A stretch of DNA of 64,000 nucleotides. It comes from Batillaria attramentaria (taxonomy: Eukaryota; Mollusca; Gastropoda; Batillariidae). The DNA lies in assembly GCA_018292915.2 (NCBI GenBank), contig JACVVK020000396.1, positions 22,501-86,500 of the forward strand, read 5' to 3'. The notes below the pieces were generated by a model. The model did no database searches, was not told where the DNA came from, and saw only the letters and a list, made by a program, of their open reading frames with translations. The position numbers and the translations under genes are program-made. How positions within the stretch are numbered: the first letter of the stretch is position 1; every line of letters begins with the position of its first letter. Positions 44,408 through 63,945 of this stretch are shown one piece after another.

Positions 44408-45515
44408 TGTCGAACCTAATACCTTTTCTGTCATGGTCGCAGGTGGAGTTTTTCCTCAAAACAGCGGTCATGACGAAGAGTGCGTGATGATACCAAACCC
44501 AGTGTATGAAGCCACCGCCGACATACACAGACCTTTGGAGTCCCCGTATTTTGAAGTTGCTGACAGTCTGCGAAAGACGCCTCAGAATGCTGAAAACCAA
44601 GCTGCGGGAGAACCTTGGACCAAAACCGGTACGAATCATACCTTTGAAATCAGCTTTTATGTGTCCTTTAGATATATAACATACAGCTTGTCTGATGACT
44701 TGGAGCGGATTGCTAAGAGCTCGAATGCTCGATGTTTGCTGTGACTACTGAGCCTTGGGTTCTTGTAGGTAAGGCATTTACGTTGAACTTGCAGGCAAAC
44801 GAATCATTTGCCGATTGTGTTTGGACATCTGTACTGTGCACATTTTCCCCTTTTACCAACCACACCGTGCATTTTTCATCCTTTTCTTTCATGAAAACTG
44901 TTTGCCGCCTGCTCTGTGTTACAGATAACAGTGACTATGGCTATGTGGATGCTGAAGTGGTACAGGGCTGGAAAGATCCAGCACGAGCCGCGAAAACAGA
45001 CGGCAAACGTAAGATACTTTAGAAACAAGAGAGAGAGAGAGAGGGGAGGTGGCCTGGGGGGAGGGATGGGGGGGGGGGGGGGGGGGGGGAGAGGGGTGGG
45101 GATAGAGATGATGGACGTGATTAACCCAACATGCTCACTACATTCAACGCTTTGACTGCATTTTATTTTCTTCAGCAATCCTTTGTTTAAATCAAGCTAA
45201 AGTTTTACATACAATGGCGCCCAGTAAAAGAGGAAAGCGCAGTCTCATTTAGGCGCCTCTTTGTAAGAAACTACAGCATCCTCGAGTTTGTCGATACAGG
45301 TACATCATAGTACTATCGAGGTTATGTTGATATAGAGTTTCTGTTTTCAGTGCGTGTATACGATACAATCTCAACCAGATTATTGTTTCCCTGTTTTGAT
45401 GCCTCCGCATACACATCTATTTTCCTCTTTTTCCTAATTTTCAGACCCGGGCTGTACGCCAGATGAGTACGTGTCCGTTGAAGACATCAAGAAGAGAAAG
45501 CAACAAGCCAAATGA
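33361..45515 (+). CDS. IgSF type I transmembrane receptor with tyrosine-motif tail (12-exon gene model)
   Basis: Twelve exons with consistent GT-AG sites join in frame into 1551 bp, 516 residues. Residues 1 to about 20 are a signal peptide. The ectodomain has three Ig-like units (about 25-135, 136-226 and 227-335) rich in NxS/T sites. A short stalk follows, then one transmembrane helix at about 353-375 and a basic stop-transfer (RNVQGKKT). The 140-residue tail has Tyr 425 (NPVYEA, an NPxY form), Tyr 439 (SPYFEV, matching the ITIM pattern S-x-Y-x-x-V), Tyr 470/472 (DYGYVDAEV) and Tyr 502 (EYVSVED). Most introns are phase 1, as usual for Ig exons. The inferred role is surface recognition or adhesion with phosphotyrosine signalling. 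The exact family and ligand are unknown. Confidence 0.8.
33635..33967 (+). CDS. IgSF receptor exon 2: Cys-rich Ig-like domain 1
   Basis: Acceptor TTTCAG (33629-33634) and donor GTAAGT; 111 codons, phase 1-1. Landmarks are LSVEENSTISLPFSVDNNTC, ICTLFWENGKC, LCTCNETTGHC and ETIFFNIT. There are at least six cysteines and several N-glycosylation sites. The canonical D-x-G-x-Y-x-C ending is not obvious, so the fold is Ig-like by position and by resemblance to the minus-strand exons at 9294-10195. Confidence 0.75.
34060..34132 (+). repeat. Short GCGCGGCGTTAAGCCC repeat with (AACT)n tail
   Basis: TTAGCCGCGAATTAGCCTTT then CTTGCGCGGCGTTAAGCCCT and (AACT)n. Same family as 4170-4257; it lies in the first large intron of the IgSF gene. 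Confidence 0.6.
34500..34555. repeat. (TTATG)n microsatellite
   Basis: About eleven perfect pentanucleotide units directly preceding a truncated LINE. Confidence 0.95.
34558..35168 (+). mobile_element. 5'-truncated LINE 3' end in IgSF intron
   Basis: The open frame encodes LRIEFKLATLAYRFFDGTLP with AYLSSCLAAY, PRTLRSSSEKLL, RRSFQYQVPRVWNSLPLHVR and VFKNKLKTHFF, then a stop. This is the C-terminal landmark set of CR1/L2-type RTs. The 3' UTR carries two (GT)n blocks (34978-35028 and 35040-35086) and ends GGATACTGCGCTATATAAAA with (ATT)n. Confidence 0.9.
35170..35960. other. IgSF intron, no recognisable feature
   Basis: Intronic sequence between exon 2 and the TTAA-flanked element; nothing further could be supported. 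Confidence 0.5.
35968..37058. mobile_element. Long-TIR element with TTAA edges in IgSF intron
   Basis: The left end AAAGATCTAAGCTCCCAACA is mirrored at the right end (37039-37058), and homology continues inward for about 150 bp (CGGTCGACTCTGTAAA, CACAGTTGCAGAGTTCACAC, CACTTCCTGTC). TTAA sits at both edges, as in TTAA-targeting elements. The left arm is duplicated in tandem: about 35995-36250 and 36251-36504, each ending GCAATGACCCCCATACAA. No transposase frame is seen. TTAA suits piggyBac-like insertion, but the terminal bases are not the usual CCC, so the class is open. Confidence 0.6.
37060..37864. other. IgSF intron, no supported feature
   Basis: A 141-codon open frame at 37308-37733 has no recognisable motif and no splice support, so it is not called as a gene. 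Confidence 0.4.
37865..38137 (+). CDS. IgSF receptor exon 3: Ig-like domain 2
   Basis: Acceptor ATGTAG and donor GTAAGC; 91 codons, phase 1-1. It shows NTSVFVNCTWDEGNPPVSAR (B-strand Cys and Trp) and CQDAGLIRCEAPG (F-strand Cys), the spacing of a C2-type Ig domain, then TATLLVE. Confidence 0.8.
38330..38580 (+). pseudogene. LINE-A-family fragment (endonuclease-RT linker) in IgSF intron
   Basis: Shifted frames read NVHQYTNPNEALVCWYKLFL, GVLDRHAPLRENRVKHP and PPWLTG, closely parallel to LINE-A DPNEAMALWYKLFLHILNKH, APLKKKRVKK and PQWLTK. Stops upstream mark it as a relic. A MITE (38591) follows. Confidence 0.8.
38591..38849. mobile_element. MITE with about 57-bp terminal inverted repeats
   Basis: The left end GGGAGGTAAGTAAAGCTGAG, AGCGCTCCCTAGATCTAGGA, GGTGTGTGCTTTGTATGCC is repeated inverted at 38791-38849. 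About 140 bp of unique centre lies between. TA flanks near both edges suggest a Tc1/mariner-type target, but this is not certain. Confidence 0.8.
38920..38982. repeat. Palindromic (CT)n(AT)n(AG)n microsatellite
   Basis: The three blocks are mutually complementary around the AT centre, so the whole tract can fold as one hairpin. Confidence 0.9.
39318..39420 (-). mobile_element. tRNA-SINE family S1, partial copy
   Basis: On the minus strand GGAGCCGGGATAGCCGAATG, GTAGAGCGTTGGACTAATGT (A box) and GTGAGTTCGAGTCCCGGCTG (B box) are present, then part of the body. The 3' tail is lost. Confidence 0.75.
39664..39832 (+). CDS. IgSF receptor exon 4: first half of domain 3
   Basis: Acceptor CAAAAG and donor GTCAGC, phase 1 in and phase 2 out. 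It encodes PPSFDINESRPFMLQ, EIPVRTHTKEITDCVLL and TGKCQRNCT. The phase-2 exit is matched by exon 5. Confidence 0.7.
39888..40148. repeat. (AG)n tracts and (CTGA)n
   Basis: (AG)n at 39891-39913, 40005-40021 and 40131-40148, with (CTGA)n plus AAACGTTTATTTCAGGATAA at 40022-40058, likely a reversed retroelement tail. Intronic. Confidence 0.7.
40463..40617 (+). CDS. IgSF receptor exon 5: second half of domain 3
   Basis: Acceptor TGACAG and donor GTAAAA, phase 2 in and phase 1 out. It encodes FVTLSGTPPDLNLTLEFG, RDCPPEEATWNLILFNEAG and GSVQFFTQLLEVN. An A-run of about 19 directly follows the donor. Confidence 0.75.
40618..42207. other. IgSF intron 5, no recognisable feature
   Basis: Apart from the A-run at the donor, no repeat or exon could be supported. 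Confidence 0.5.
42208..42252 (+). CDS. IgSF receptor exon 6: acidic juxtamembrane stalk
   Basis: 45 bp, phase 1-1: DQDDVPAVKDEGPKY. The acceptor follows a T-rich tract; donor GTAAGA. Confidence 0.65.
42383..42481 (+). CDS. IgSF receptor exon 7: transmembrane helix
   Basis: 99 bp, phase 1-1. It encodes LPLYLGVAGVVVMVIAVVIV followed by SVVVRNVQGKKT, a single hydrophobic helix and positive cytoplasmic boundary. Acceptor TTTGCAG, donor GTAAGT. Confidence 0.85.
42494..42571. repeat. (GT)n(GA)n microsatellite
   Basis: A compound tract just after exon 7 of the IgSF gene. Confidence 0.9.
42735..42747 (+). CDS. IgSF receptor exon 8: 13-nt microexon
   Basis: ATTGTAG acceptor, 13 coding bases (NPKTR with split ends), GTACGT donor. 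It is needed to convert phase 1 to phase 2 so that exon 9 reads in frame. With exon 9 (50 bp) it makes 63 bp, so the pair could be skipped together without a frameshift. Confidence 0.5.
43359..43834. repeat. (GT)n and (GT)n(GC)n tracts in IgSF intron
   Basis: GT tracts at 43359-43400 and 43761-43816, the latter running into (GC)n to 43834, a Z-DNA-prone alternation. No exon is seen between them. Confidence 0.9.
44152..44201 (+). CDS. IgSF receptor exon 9
   Basis: Acceptor TTTCCAG, donor GTAATA, phase 2 to 1. It encodes KPCAGVEEVTEHKSND in the cytoplasmic tail. Confidence 0.55.
44225..44405. repeat. Poly-G, (CT)n, and (CT)n(CA)n tracts
   Basis: Simple repeats between exons 9 and 10 of the IgSF gene. 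Confidence 0.9.
44443..44628 (+). CDS. IgSF receptor exon 10: tail with NPVY and ITIM-like motifs
   Basis: Acceptor GTCGCAG, donor GTACGA, phase 1-1, 62 residues. It carries CVMIPNPVYEATAD (Tyr 425) and LESPYFEVADSL (Tyr 439). The second fits the ITIM consensus S-x-Y-x-x-V, so SH2-phosphatase recruitment is possible. Confidence 0.8.
44925..45008 (+). CDS. IgSF receptor exon 11: tail with YGYVDAEV
   Basis: Acceptor TTACAG, donor GTAAGA, phase 1-1. It encodes DNSDYGYVDAEVVQGWKDPA with two tyrosines (470, 472) in SH2-ligand-like context. Confidence 0.8.
45028..45090. repeat. (GA)n and poly-G tract
   Basis: A purine-rich run directly after the exon 11 donor; G-quadruplex capable. Confidence 0.85.
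45445..45515 (+). CDS. IgSF receptor exon 12: terminal exon
   Basis: Acceptor TTTTCAG, then HPGCTPDEYVSVEDIKKRKQ and a TGA stop at 45513-45515. Tyr 502 in DEYVSV is a further phosphorylation candidate. Confidence 0.8.
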
Positions 45516-46588
45516 ACGGAAGACAAGTCATCCGGCTCTTTCTGAACTTGCTCTTTTGTTGCAGGTGTGTCTGTGTGTGTGTGGGTGGGGTGGGGGCTAC
45601 GGGGGATGGGGAGGAAGGAGGGGGAGGGGCGAGGGAGGGGGGAGGAAGAGTCCCGGATTCTGTGTTTACCCCCTCTTCTATATTCTTGTCTGCGGGTTAA
45701 AAAGAAAAAGAAGCCAGCCTGGGTGGATATTTTGGTCATTAGTATGTGTTCAGTAGATTTTAAATTCTTTGAAAAGGCAAGTTAAGACGGATTATTATTA
45801 GGGATGTTGTCAGCAGCACTCGCTGTGTCCGGTTTCTAGAAGTTTCCGTCGGGGCGCACGTTGTGGTTCGAACAAGGTAATTAGTTCGTCTGGTTTATTT
45901 GCAGGTTTTCTTTTTTTCTCTTCCCTTACCTTGGTTTTCTGCTTTTTTGTGGGGTCTATTTCTGTAGCGTAAGAAGTCCCCTAAATCCCAGGTCCTAGGT
46001 ATTAGTAGTCTGAGAGTTGTTGTTCGACTTTATTCATATTTGTGTATATTGTTAATTGCTGCTAAACCCAGGATGGGTTAGGATATTTGACTGTTCGCTT
46101 TACCCAGGTGGGATAAGAATATTATTTGCCTGTTTTGCTAAGCCCAGGTTGGTTTAGGACGCTTTTCTATTTTGTTGCTAAGCCTGTTGCAGATTAGGAT
46201 TTTGTGCGAATAGTGCTGTGTTTATGTTGTTGCTAAACCCCTGAAGGGTAATTAGGACCTTTTGTGAGGATGGGGTTCCTCCTTTCTTGATAATTTTGTA
46301 CAATTTGTTTCCGTTTGTGGAGATACCTAAGTTTCAACAGAAAGCTATCATATCTTGTGATTGCAATCCACTGTACATATCTCATTGAGTAACTGTTTAT
46401 ACCTTTCACAGTTCATATCATTTTCTTCTTCTGTCTTCAATTTTGACGCAAAAGTTTGCGGATGCCTCAGTTATTGCTGTTTTTGTTAATTCTTGTTTTT
46501 TTGACATTTTACATACAGGAAACAACAGACACAAAATTGACACGTGGCATAGTACACACGCACATAATTATACATAAATGTATCTATA

Positions 46589-46646
<58 letters not shown>

Positions 46647-47108
46647 CTTTGCTGGCTTACGACTACACACATAAACAGAGGGGGAAAAAAATTCAGTGCC
46701 TTAAAGTGTCATGTACCATGCAGGCACAGACAAGGTGAGGTTTCATTGGAGTAATGTCTCATATGGAAGCCAAATTCTGCAAAACTTTGTATATTGCCCA
46801 GCATCACCATATCTATATCTTCCTATAGTAAACCAGTGACTGACTAACTTTGCAAAGGCTGTAAAATCCGGCTGGGACTATTTTAGTCTACACTTGTAGA
46901 TAAGGACTTTTGCTACTAATAATAACAAATCAACAACTGAGTCGGAATGAATATTTTATTGCAGGTTTTGTACATAATTATTGCTGTATTAGGTTCAGCA
47001 GTACAGTGTATATTTCCCGACCCAACGGTGTAATTCATTGTATTTTGCTCGTTCTACTGTTATTTTGATTACTACAAGCAAAGTAAATTGGGAGAGAGAG
47101 AGAGAGAG

Positions 47109-47180
<72 letters not shown>

Positions 47181-47640
47181 GGTTCTTTACAAGTGATTGT
47201 AATCAACCAAAGGTGTACATAATATATGATTTGCATGTTGCGTATTTTTGCATTATTGAAGTTCATGATGGGATTTTGGAAGGATTATGGAAAGAAAAGA
47301 AAGTATAATACGCAAATTTAATGAGACAACAGGCTAAGACATTTGCGAGAGTGTTCATAGGTAAACATGTATCATGTATGATGCTTCTTCGTCAGTTTAA
47401 TCACACACCTACGCAAACATCTCCAAACAAACGTCCAAGGAAATAAAACAAGAAAGAGAACTGTAAAGCCCCTGATTCCGTGCAAATGTTAACTTTGTAA
47501 ATGTTTTATCTGTTAATGGGTTTTTCCATAAGGAAGTTGGCTGTGCTTGATCATAGCCACGTGTTTTAATACTTGTACCCTAGCTGTCTCATGTGTGGCC
47601 ATCAATTTCATTAAAGCGACTTTGAAATACAGTTGTGTGT
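45516..47640 (+). other. 3' flank / possible long 3' UTR of the IgSF gene
   Basis: No coding sequence. Possible polyadenylation signals are AATAAA at 47442-47447 and ATTAAA at 47610-47615. Simple repeats: G-rich 45575-45650, (CA)n 46591-46642, (AG)n(TG)n 47092-47179. Confidence 0.35.
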
Positions 47641-47741
47641 TCCGTGCTTGAATATTGAGTCACTATTCATTTATAATGGATGGTGTTGATTAATATTCAA
47701 TGCCCCTAGGAGGTCCTGAATTTAATTCTTGACTTGAAAAC

Positions 47742-47745
47742 AACG

Positions 47746-47780
<35 letters not shown>
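47742..47780. repeat. (CT)n microsatellite
   Basis: About 18 CT units, followed by the dispersed repeat at 47832. Confidence 0.9.
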
Positions 47781-47784
<4 letters not shown>

Positions 47785-47831
47785 AGTGCAGTGAGTGTGC
47801 GTGTTCACTCAAAGGGACAACTCAATGTTGC

Positions 47832-47915
47832 AAAACTTAACTGAAGGCCCCAGTGGTTGCAGCCCATGTTGTTCACCAAGAGTGGTAACAGCTGTTCTGT
47901 TCTGCGCATGCTCAA
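47832..47915 (+). repeat. Small dispersed repeat with an inverted partner at 49668-49755
   Basis: CTGAAGGCCCCAGTGGTTGC AGCCCATGTTG and a later CAGCTGTTCTGTTCTGCGCATGC-like block match the reverse complement of the segment around 49668-49755 (TTGAAGGCCTCAGTGGTTGC, AGCCCATGTTTACAC, GCGCATGCGCAG). The family is unknown. Confidence 0.6.
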
Positions 47916-48678
47916 GTGCTGCCTTCGCATAGCGAAAGATTGAGTCACAGCACCCAGCTACCAGTACGACTTTCACGCTAACAGATAACACATGGTGTGA
48001 GGTGTCAGTGTACCCATACAACTAGTAAACGCATTCATGTAAAACTCAATGCAACCTTCGTCTGTCCTTTGAAGTTTTACGAAAGGCAGAGTCAGACTGC
48101 CTGATGTCGTGACTGAGTTGAAGATCTGTGTTGACCTAGATACCTAATTATACCGCCATCATGATCGAGGGCAGTGTCGCACTCTGGCTATCAGAACACA
48201 CACTCACTAGGTCGTCAATACGAGCCTTATGTTGCCTAGAGAACAAGTGTGTACTGCGCTGTAAAGGAAATATTCGCACTGACACTCGATCCGGTTTTCG
48301 GGCCCCGACCTTACAGTGAGGCTATGGCCTTGGGAAGTCAGGAGACACATTTCGAAAGTGTGCTACGCCGGGTTATTATTTCGCTGGGTTGAGTCACGAC
48401 GGAGTTGACTTTATGATCTATGTGAAAGTAGGACAAACCGTGCATCAGGAAATATCTCCATAGTTAGAAACAAAAAGCCTGCTGTTCGATGTGGGTGATG
48501 ATTGTGTGACCCTGTGAGCGTGAAAATGTGGATGCCGAATTGAAATAAAATTCAATTTGTGCAAATTGCGCTTTTCGAGTGTGCCGATATCTACCGTGGC
48601 TTATCAGCATTATCATATCAAATCGATTCCGTCCTTTAACAAAATAAAAATGAATATCACTATTAACACTGAAACGCA

Positions 48679-48681
<3 letters not shown>

Positions 48682-48772
<91 letters not shown>

Positions 48773-48793
48773 GGGGGGGGGGGGGGGGGGGGG
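48682..48793. repeat. (GT)n of about 42 units followed by a 26-base G run
   Basis: A compound tract. The surrounding 47920-49150 region has no recognisable gene. Confidence 0.95.
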
Positions 48794-49157
48794 CATGCGT
48801 ACGGTACGCCTTTTGTTGCCCTCACAAAAGGTTTGACTTACTGATTATATCTCTCGAACTTTGATTCCTACGAACACGCCAGTGAATTGAAAGTATCTAA
48901 AAGCCTCCCTGTTTAAGGAAAATCCGTGTCGGCGGCTTTACTAGTCAGCAAGTGGTGGATGTGTCACAGTGACACAGTTTCTGAGGAAGGCTTCCTTGTG
49001 TTGAGTGCTCTGTTTCTGGGGAAGTGGTCTTTCCCCTGTCACTGTCATTTTTCACGAAGCACTATTTCTACGCTGTTTCTGAGGAACATACGAGTGTTTG
49101 GTAAAAGGCTCTTTCAGCGGAACGATGTTTATTTTGACAAAAGACGGCATAGAGTAC

Positions 49158-49341
49158 TCGGGTGGTTGGGTGTTTGGGGGTTTAACGTCCTTTTCCACCA
49201 CATACGGGTGATATCAAAGAAGGGGCAACAATAATTAAAATAAAAAAGCCAGCACAAATATTTGGTCCCAGACGGGATACGAACTCACGACCCGAGCATT
49301 CGAAGTCCAACGCTCTACCGTTCGGCCATCCCGGCTCCCCG
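49158..49341 (-). mobile_element. tRNA-SINE family S1, full-length copy with target duplication
   Basis: On the minus strand: GGGAGCCGGGATGGCCGAAC, GTAGAGCGTTGGACTTCGAA (A box), GTGAGTTCGTATCCCGTCTG (B box), then a body and an AACACCCAACCACC-type tail. The flanks CATAGAGTAC (49148-49157) and CATAAAGTAC (49342-49351) form a 10-bp target duplication with one difference. Confidence 0.85.
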
Positions 49342-49667
49342 CATAAAGTACGCAGCCACAAACAAAAACATACCCCCCCCCCCCCAAACAAAAACAAAAC
49401 CACAAAAAAACAAACAAACAAAAACATCACTGATTTCAAAAATGATACTCCGCGGGTCGCGCGACCGACAAGTCAGATATTCCCGCTTGACATGACCGTA
49501 TTTAGGTCAGCACAACTCTTCAATTCAAAGCAGAAAAATTTATGTTACAAAACCCTGCCTGTGCACTGCTTTTCGCGTGGGTTCCTTTAACCGTTGAAGG
49601 GGTACTTGTGGGGTGTACCCTACACAAGGTCGTTGGGTACTCAACTTTGCACTTGAAATTAACCGTG

Positions 49668-49755
49668 CACAGTGCATCTGCGCATGCGCGAACCAAAACA
49701 GCTGATATCAGTGCTGTGTAAACATGGGCTGCAACCACTGAGGCCTTCAACTAGG
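49668..49755 (-). repeat. Inverted partner of the repeat at 47832
   Basis: The reverse complement carries TTGAAGGCCTCAGTGGTTGC and a CAGCTGTTTTGGTTCGCGCA block. A (CA)n tract follows at 49788-49822. Confidence 0.6.
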
Positions 49756-49784
49756 TTTACAAAACGGAGTTGTCTTTTCTGGTG

Positions 49785-49824
<40 letters not shown>

Positions 49825-50206
49825 TCATGTAGGGCCAGCTTCAGAAGATGATTTGAAAAAAAAAAATGAAGCGCGGGGCCGCCCAGACCTGGCACACTAT
49901 ATCGTGCAGTTTGGCAGAAATGTGTATCACCAGCCAGCCCGAGAGGATCAACAGTTATAACGAGAACGAAAATCACAAACTAGACCAATGAAATCCATTC
50001 CTCATAGACATGAGATAAGCTGCTTTCATTGTGTGCTGTTCAGTTGCCAGTCCGGTTGTTTGTTCATGGTGCAGAGGTGAAAATGTAATTCTCAAAAGGT
50101 TTTAGACAAGCTGTATGTCTGTCTGTTTAGCTGCATATCTTCCTGCATGTTATGCTGTATACTGGTCTGACAATGTCAAAAACTGATTTAAAGAAACTTC
50201 ATCGCC

Positions 50207-50208
50207 TG

Positions 50209-50258
<50 letters not shown>
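50207..50258. repeat. (CT)n microsatellite
   Basis: About 25 CT units in the space between the two convergent genes. Confidence 0.95.
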
Positions 50259-50262
<4 letters not shown>

Positions 50263-50610
50263 TCTTTGAAAATATTTACAAATCTTTATTCATTTCATGA
50301 CAATTTATTCCGCTAAGATAACTTTACTTACATATAGATGGACACATTTTGTACGCACGGTCACCATGAATGCTTTTCAAACAACACAGCAACACTAGAA
50401 GTCGTTTAAAAAAAATGTTTTACAGAAACTTTTCTTCTGTCAACTTATCACCACAAATGTCCACTGTTCGCACATCCGTTCACAGTGACTGCATGTGGCA
50501 GTAGGCTTCCACGAGATGGGGAGGGGCGGGGGGGAGGGGGGGGGTGTCAAAGTATGTAACAAAACTGGTCAAGTTGTCTATCTTCACATACTGATGACAA
50601 AATATGCCAA

Positions 50611-50616
50611 TTTATT
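50611..50616 (-). terminator. Candidate polyadenylation signal of the ABCC gene
   Basis: AATAAA on the minus strand, about 295 bp downstream of the transporter stop codon at 50911. The 3' UTR between has no other clear hexamer. Function is inferred from position only. Confidence 0.4.
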
Positions 50617-50910
50617 TTTTGCTTTGATCCTGCTAAAGTAAGCAGACCATTACCCTACTTGCAAGCGTGTCAAGTGATAATCTGCATACACCTCATTACC
50701 ATAACCGAGACGCTAACTTTCTGCTTAAACCATTCTACAGCGCTGCTTATATTCTGCCTAACTCCTGCTAACATACCATATACGGTAATGTTAGCGTACT
50801 TTCAGCAGTGTTAGCAGTGATTTGGTACTACCGACACTTAAATGCTAAAAACACGCTTATTGGTATCTAGGAGTCTGCTTAGAGACTGCTTATTCCATGC
50901 TGTCATTTCG

Positions 50911-61644
<10,734 letters not shown>

Positions 61645-61704
61645 CTGGTTACGCACACAACGAGAAGGAGAGGTGAGCGGTGGTCTAATAAGCGGTGGTT
61701 TGCA

Positions 61705-61711
<7 letters not shown>

Positions 61712-61797
<86 letters not shown>

Positions 61798-61800
61798 TAT
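61712..61800. repeat. (GT)n(GCGT)n microsatellite
   Basis: A compound tract upstream of the ABCC window exon 1 acceptor. Confidence 0.95.
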
Positions 61801-61854
61801 GTCGTTGAGCCGTGACCTTATGGTAGTGCAATTTTTTCCCCCCTATTTTTGTAT

Positions 61855-61945
61855 ATTTTTTCCAGCGCTTAGAACTGTTATCAACCAATAGGTCAGAGCG
61901 CTATATATAAGTACATTGTCATTATTATTATTATTATTATTATTC
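61855..61945 (+). mobile_element. LINE 3' tail fragment
   Basis: TCCAGCGCTTAGAACTGTTA, CAGAGCGCTATATATAAGTA and (ATT)n match the tails at 35095 and 53045. No coding remnant. Confidence 0.7.
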
Positions 61946-62114
61946 TTAATAGGTAACGCGTCCGGCGATACTGAACGGCCGTCACCGCTTTCACGGAAAA
62001 GCGTGCGCTCGAGCCCAGGTCGAGCTTGTGATATGTGATATTTTTCGGGCTACCGGGCTGCTCATCGGGGGCTTCTCTTCGGGTATCCGGCTTTCCTCAG
62101 CCAGCAAAATTTAA

Positions 62115-62209
62115 AAAACAAGATGGCCACTGACCAGCCCAATATGTTGTTTCCATTTAATCACCTGCTGTCGTCACGGTCGTTCTTTTGTAATGCCATG
62201 TATACGGGA

Positions 62210-62292
<83 letters not shown>

Positions 62293-63945
62293 CTCTCTCT
62301 CTCTCTCTCTCTCTCAATGGAAACAACTGACCGGGCTTGTCAGACCAATCTTGGTTTTGGAAGAGAGACGTCAAGTTGTTTTCTTTGAAATCTATGACGT
62401 TTTCCTCATTGGGATGACGCATAATACATTTGACGTAATAACTTTGACTCGGATACAATTCTTGCAATGAAAGCAGCCCCATGAAAATTGAAGTGTTGCT
62501 GCTGCGCAGTGTAAAGATCGAATTTATACCGGCTCAATGTGTTTAACAGACAAGTCTGCGCGGCGAACGTTTTTTTCACTATGTGTTATGTCTGCTGCGC
62601 GCGCGCGCACACAGACACACACAGACATACGCGCGCGCGCACGCACGCACGCACGCACGCAGACTTGCGCGAGCCGCGTTTGTGCATGTGCTCCATTGAG
62701 ACCTATGTGGTGTTCTCTCACTCTACTATGCTATTGAGTGAGAGTCAGTGGGAAAAACAAAGCTCACTACATCAATGAAACTCCCGCTTTCCCCGTCTAC
62801 AAATAGAGAACTTCCGAAAAGTGACGACACACCCCCACGTCAATCAAACATGACGTCGGCAAACTGACGCTGATACAGTTTTGCGTCAGTGCGCGTGTGC
62901 CTTTTCTGCGATGTTTGTGAGGCGTGTGGCTTGTGTAAAGGAAATGTGCTTCGAGTACAAATTTTCGAGTCAACTGACGACAACGGCTGCAGTGAATTTT
63001 TCTAATTTTTTTTGTATATTTTTATGGCACCCCAGGCTCATTATCTATGTATAGTAGGAGCGATTTTGAGATCTAAAGTGTGTTCACCAGCACTTTCATC
63101 AGGTACGGTTTACGCCAAAAGTATAAAAGCGACAACATCCAAAATTCACTCAGTTGAGAGTCCGTATTCATGCTATCTATGTCCCAAAAATGGAGTGGTT
63201 TAGGTAAATATTACGCCTTTAAACGCCAGAAAGCCACTTTTTTTGAAAAGGGCGATAACTCGCAAATCATGTGTGCAATTGTACCTGGATCGGGCCTTCT
63301 ATTCAACAATCTTGATTCATTTAGAAACCCCAAATTTGAAATCGATCGGTTTAGTATTTTCGGAGAAATAGGCATCTGAACTGGGTTCACATGCAATGTC
63401 AACTCAGGCTCGGTTTACATGAAAACTATAAGAGCGACCATTTTCTAGTAGTGAGTCAATTCAGAGTCCGTATTCAAGCTATCTACTGCCAAAAAATTGA
63501 GTGATTTAAATAAATATTACGCCTGTACACGAAAGACAACCAACTTGTCTCAAAAGGGCGATAACTCCCAAATCACTTAAGCAATCATCACACGCTTGAA
63601 TCGTCTAATGTAACATTTTGATAAATTTGGATACCCCAAATTTGAAGCCATTCGGTTAAGTATCTTCGAAGAAACGGGCCCGGACACAATTCACACACGC
63701 ACACACACACGCACACACATCCGCACAGACGGCACTCACTGAGGAGGAGAACTGCGTTCGGAACACCATACGCGTCAGCATCGATGACGCACGTTTTCTT
63801 ACGTCATTGTCAGAGTTACACTTGCATAATCGTCTCTGCGGGAGATCGGCAGTGACGTGCGTTTGTACCACAGATGCTTGCCTATGAACGTGGAAATTTT
63901 AGCCCGTCCTATTATGTTGTTTCCATTACTATGGAAACAACATAA
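62115..63945 (+). repeat. 1.8-kb repeat, copy 2, in ABCC intron
   Basis: Begins AAGATGGCCACTGACCAGCC CAATATGTTGTTTCCATT and ends TTTTAGCCCGTCCTATTATG, then a short palindrome around TTCCATTACTATGGAA. Contains (CA)n(CT)n at 62214-62315 and GC/CA tracts at 62597-62660. The 62890-63880 part is nearly identical to 57720-58700. ATGTTGTTTCCAT near the start and ATGGAAACAACAT at the end could be short terminal inverted repeats. Confidence 0.85.
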
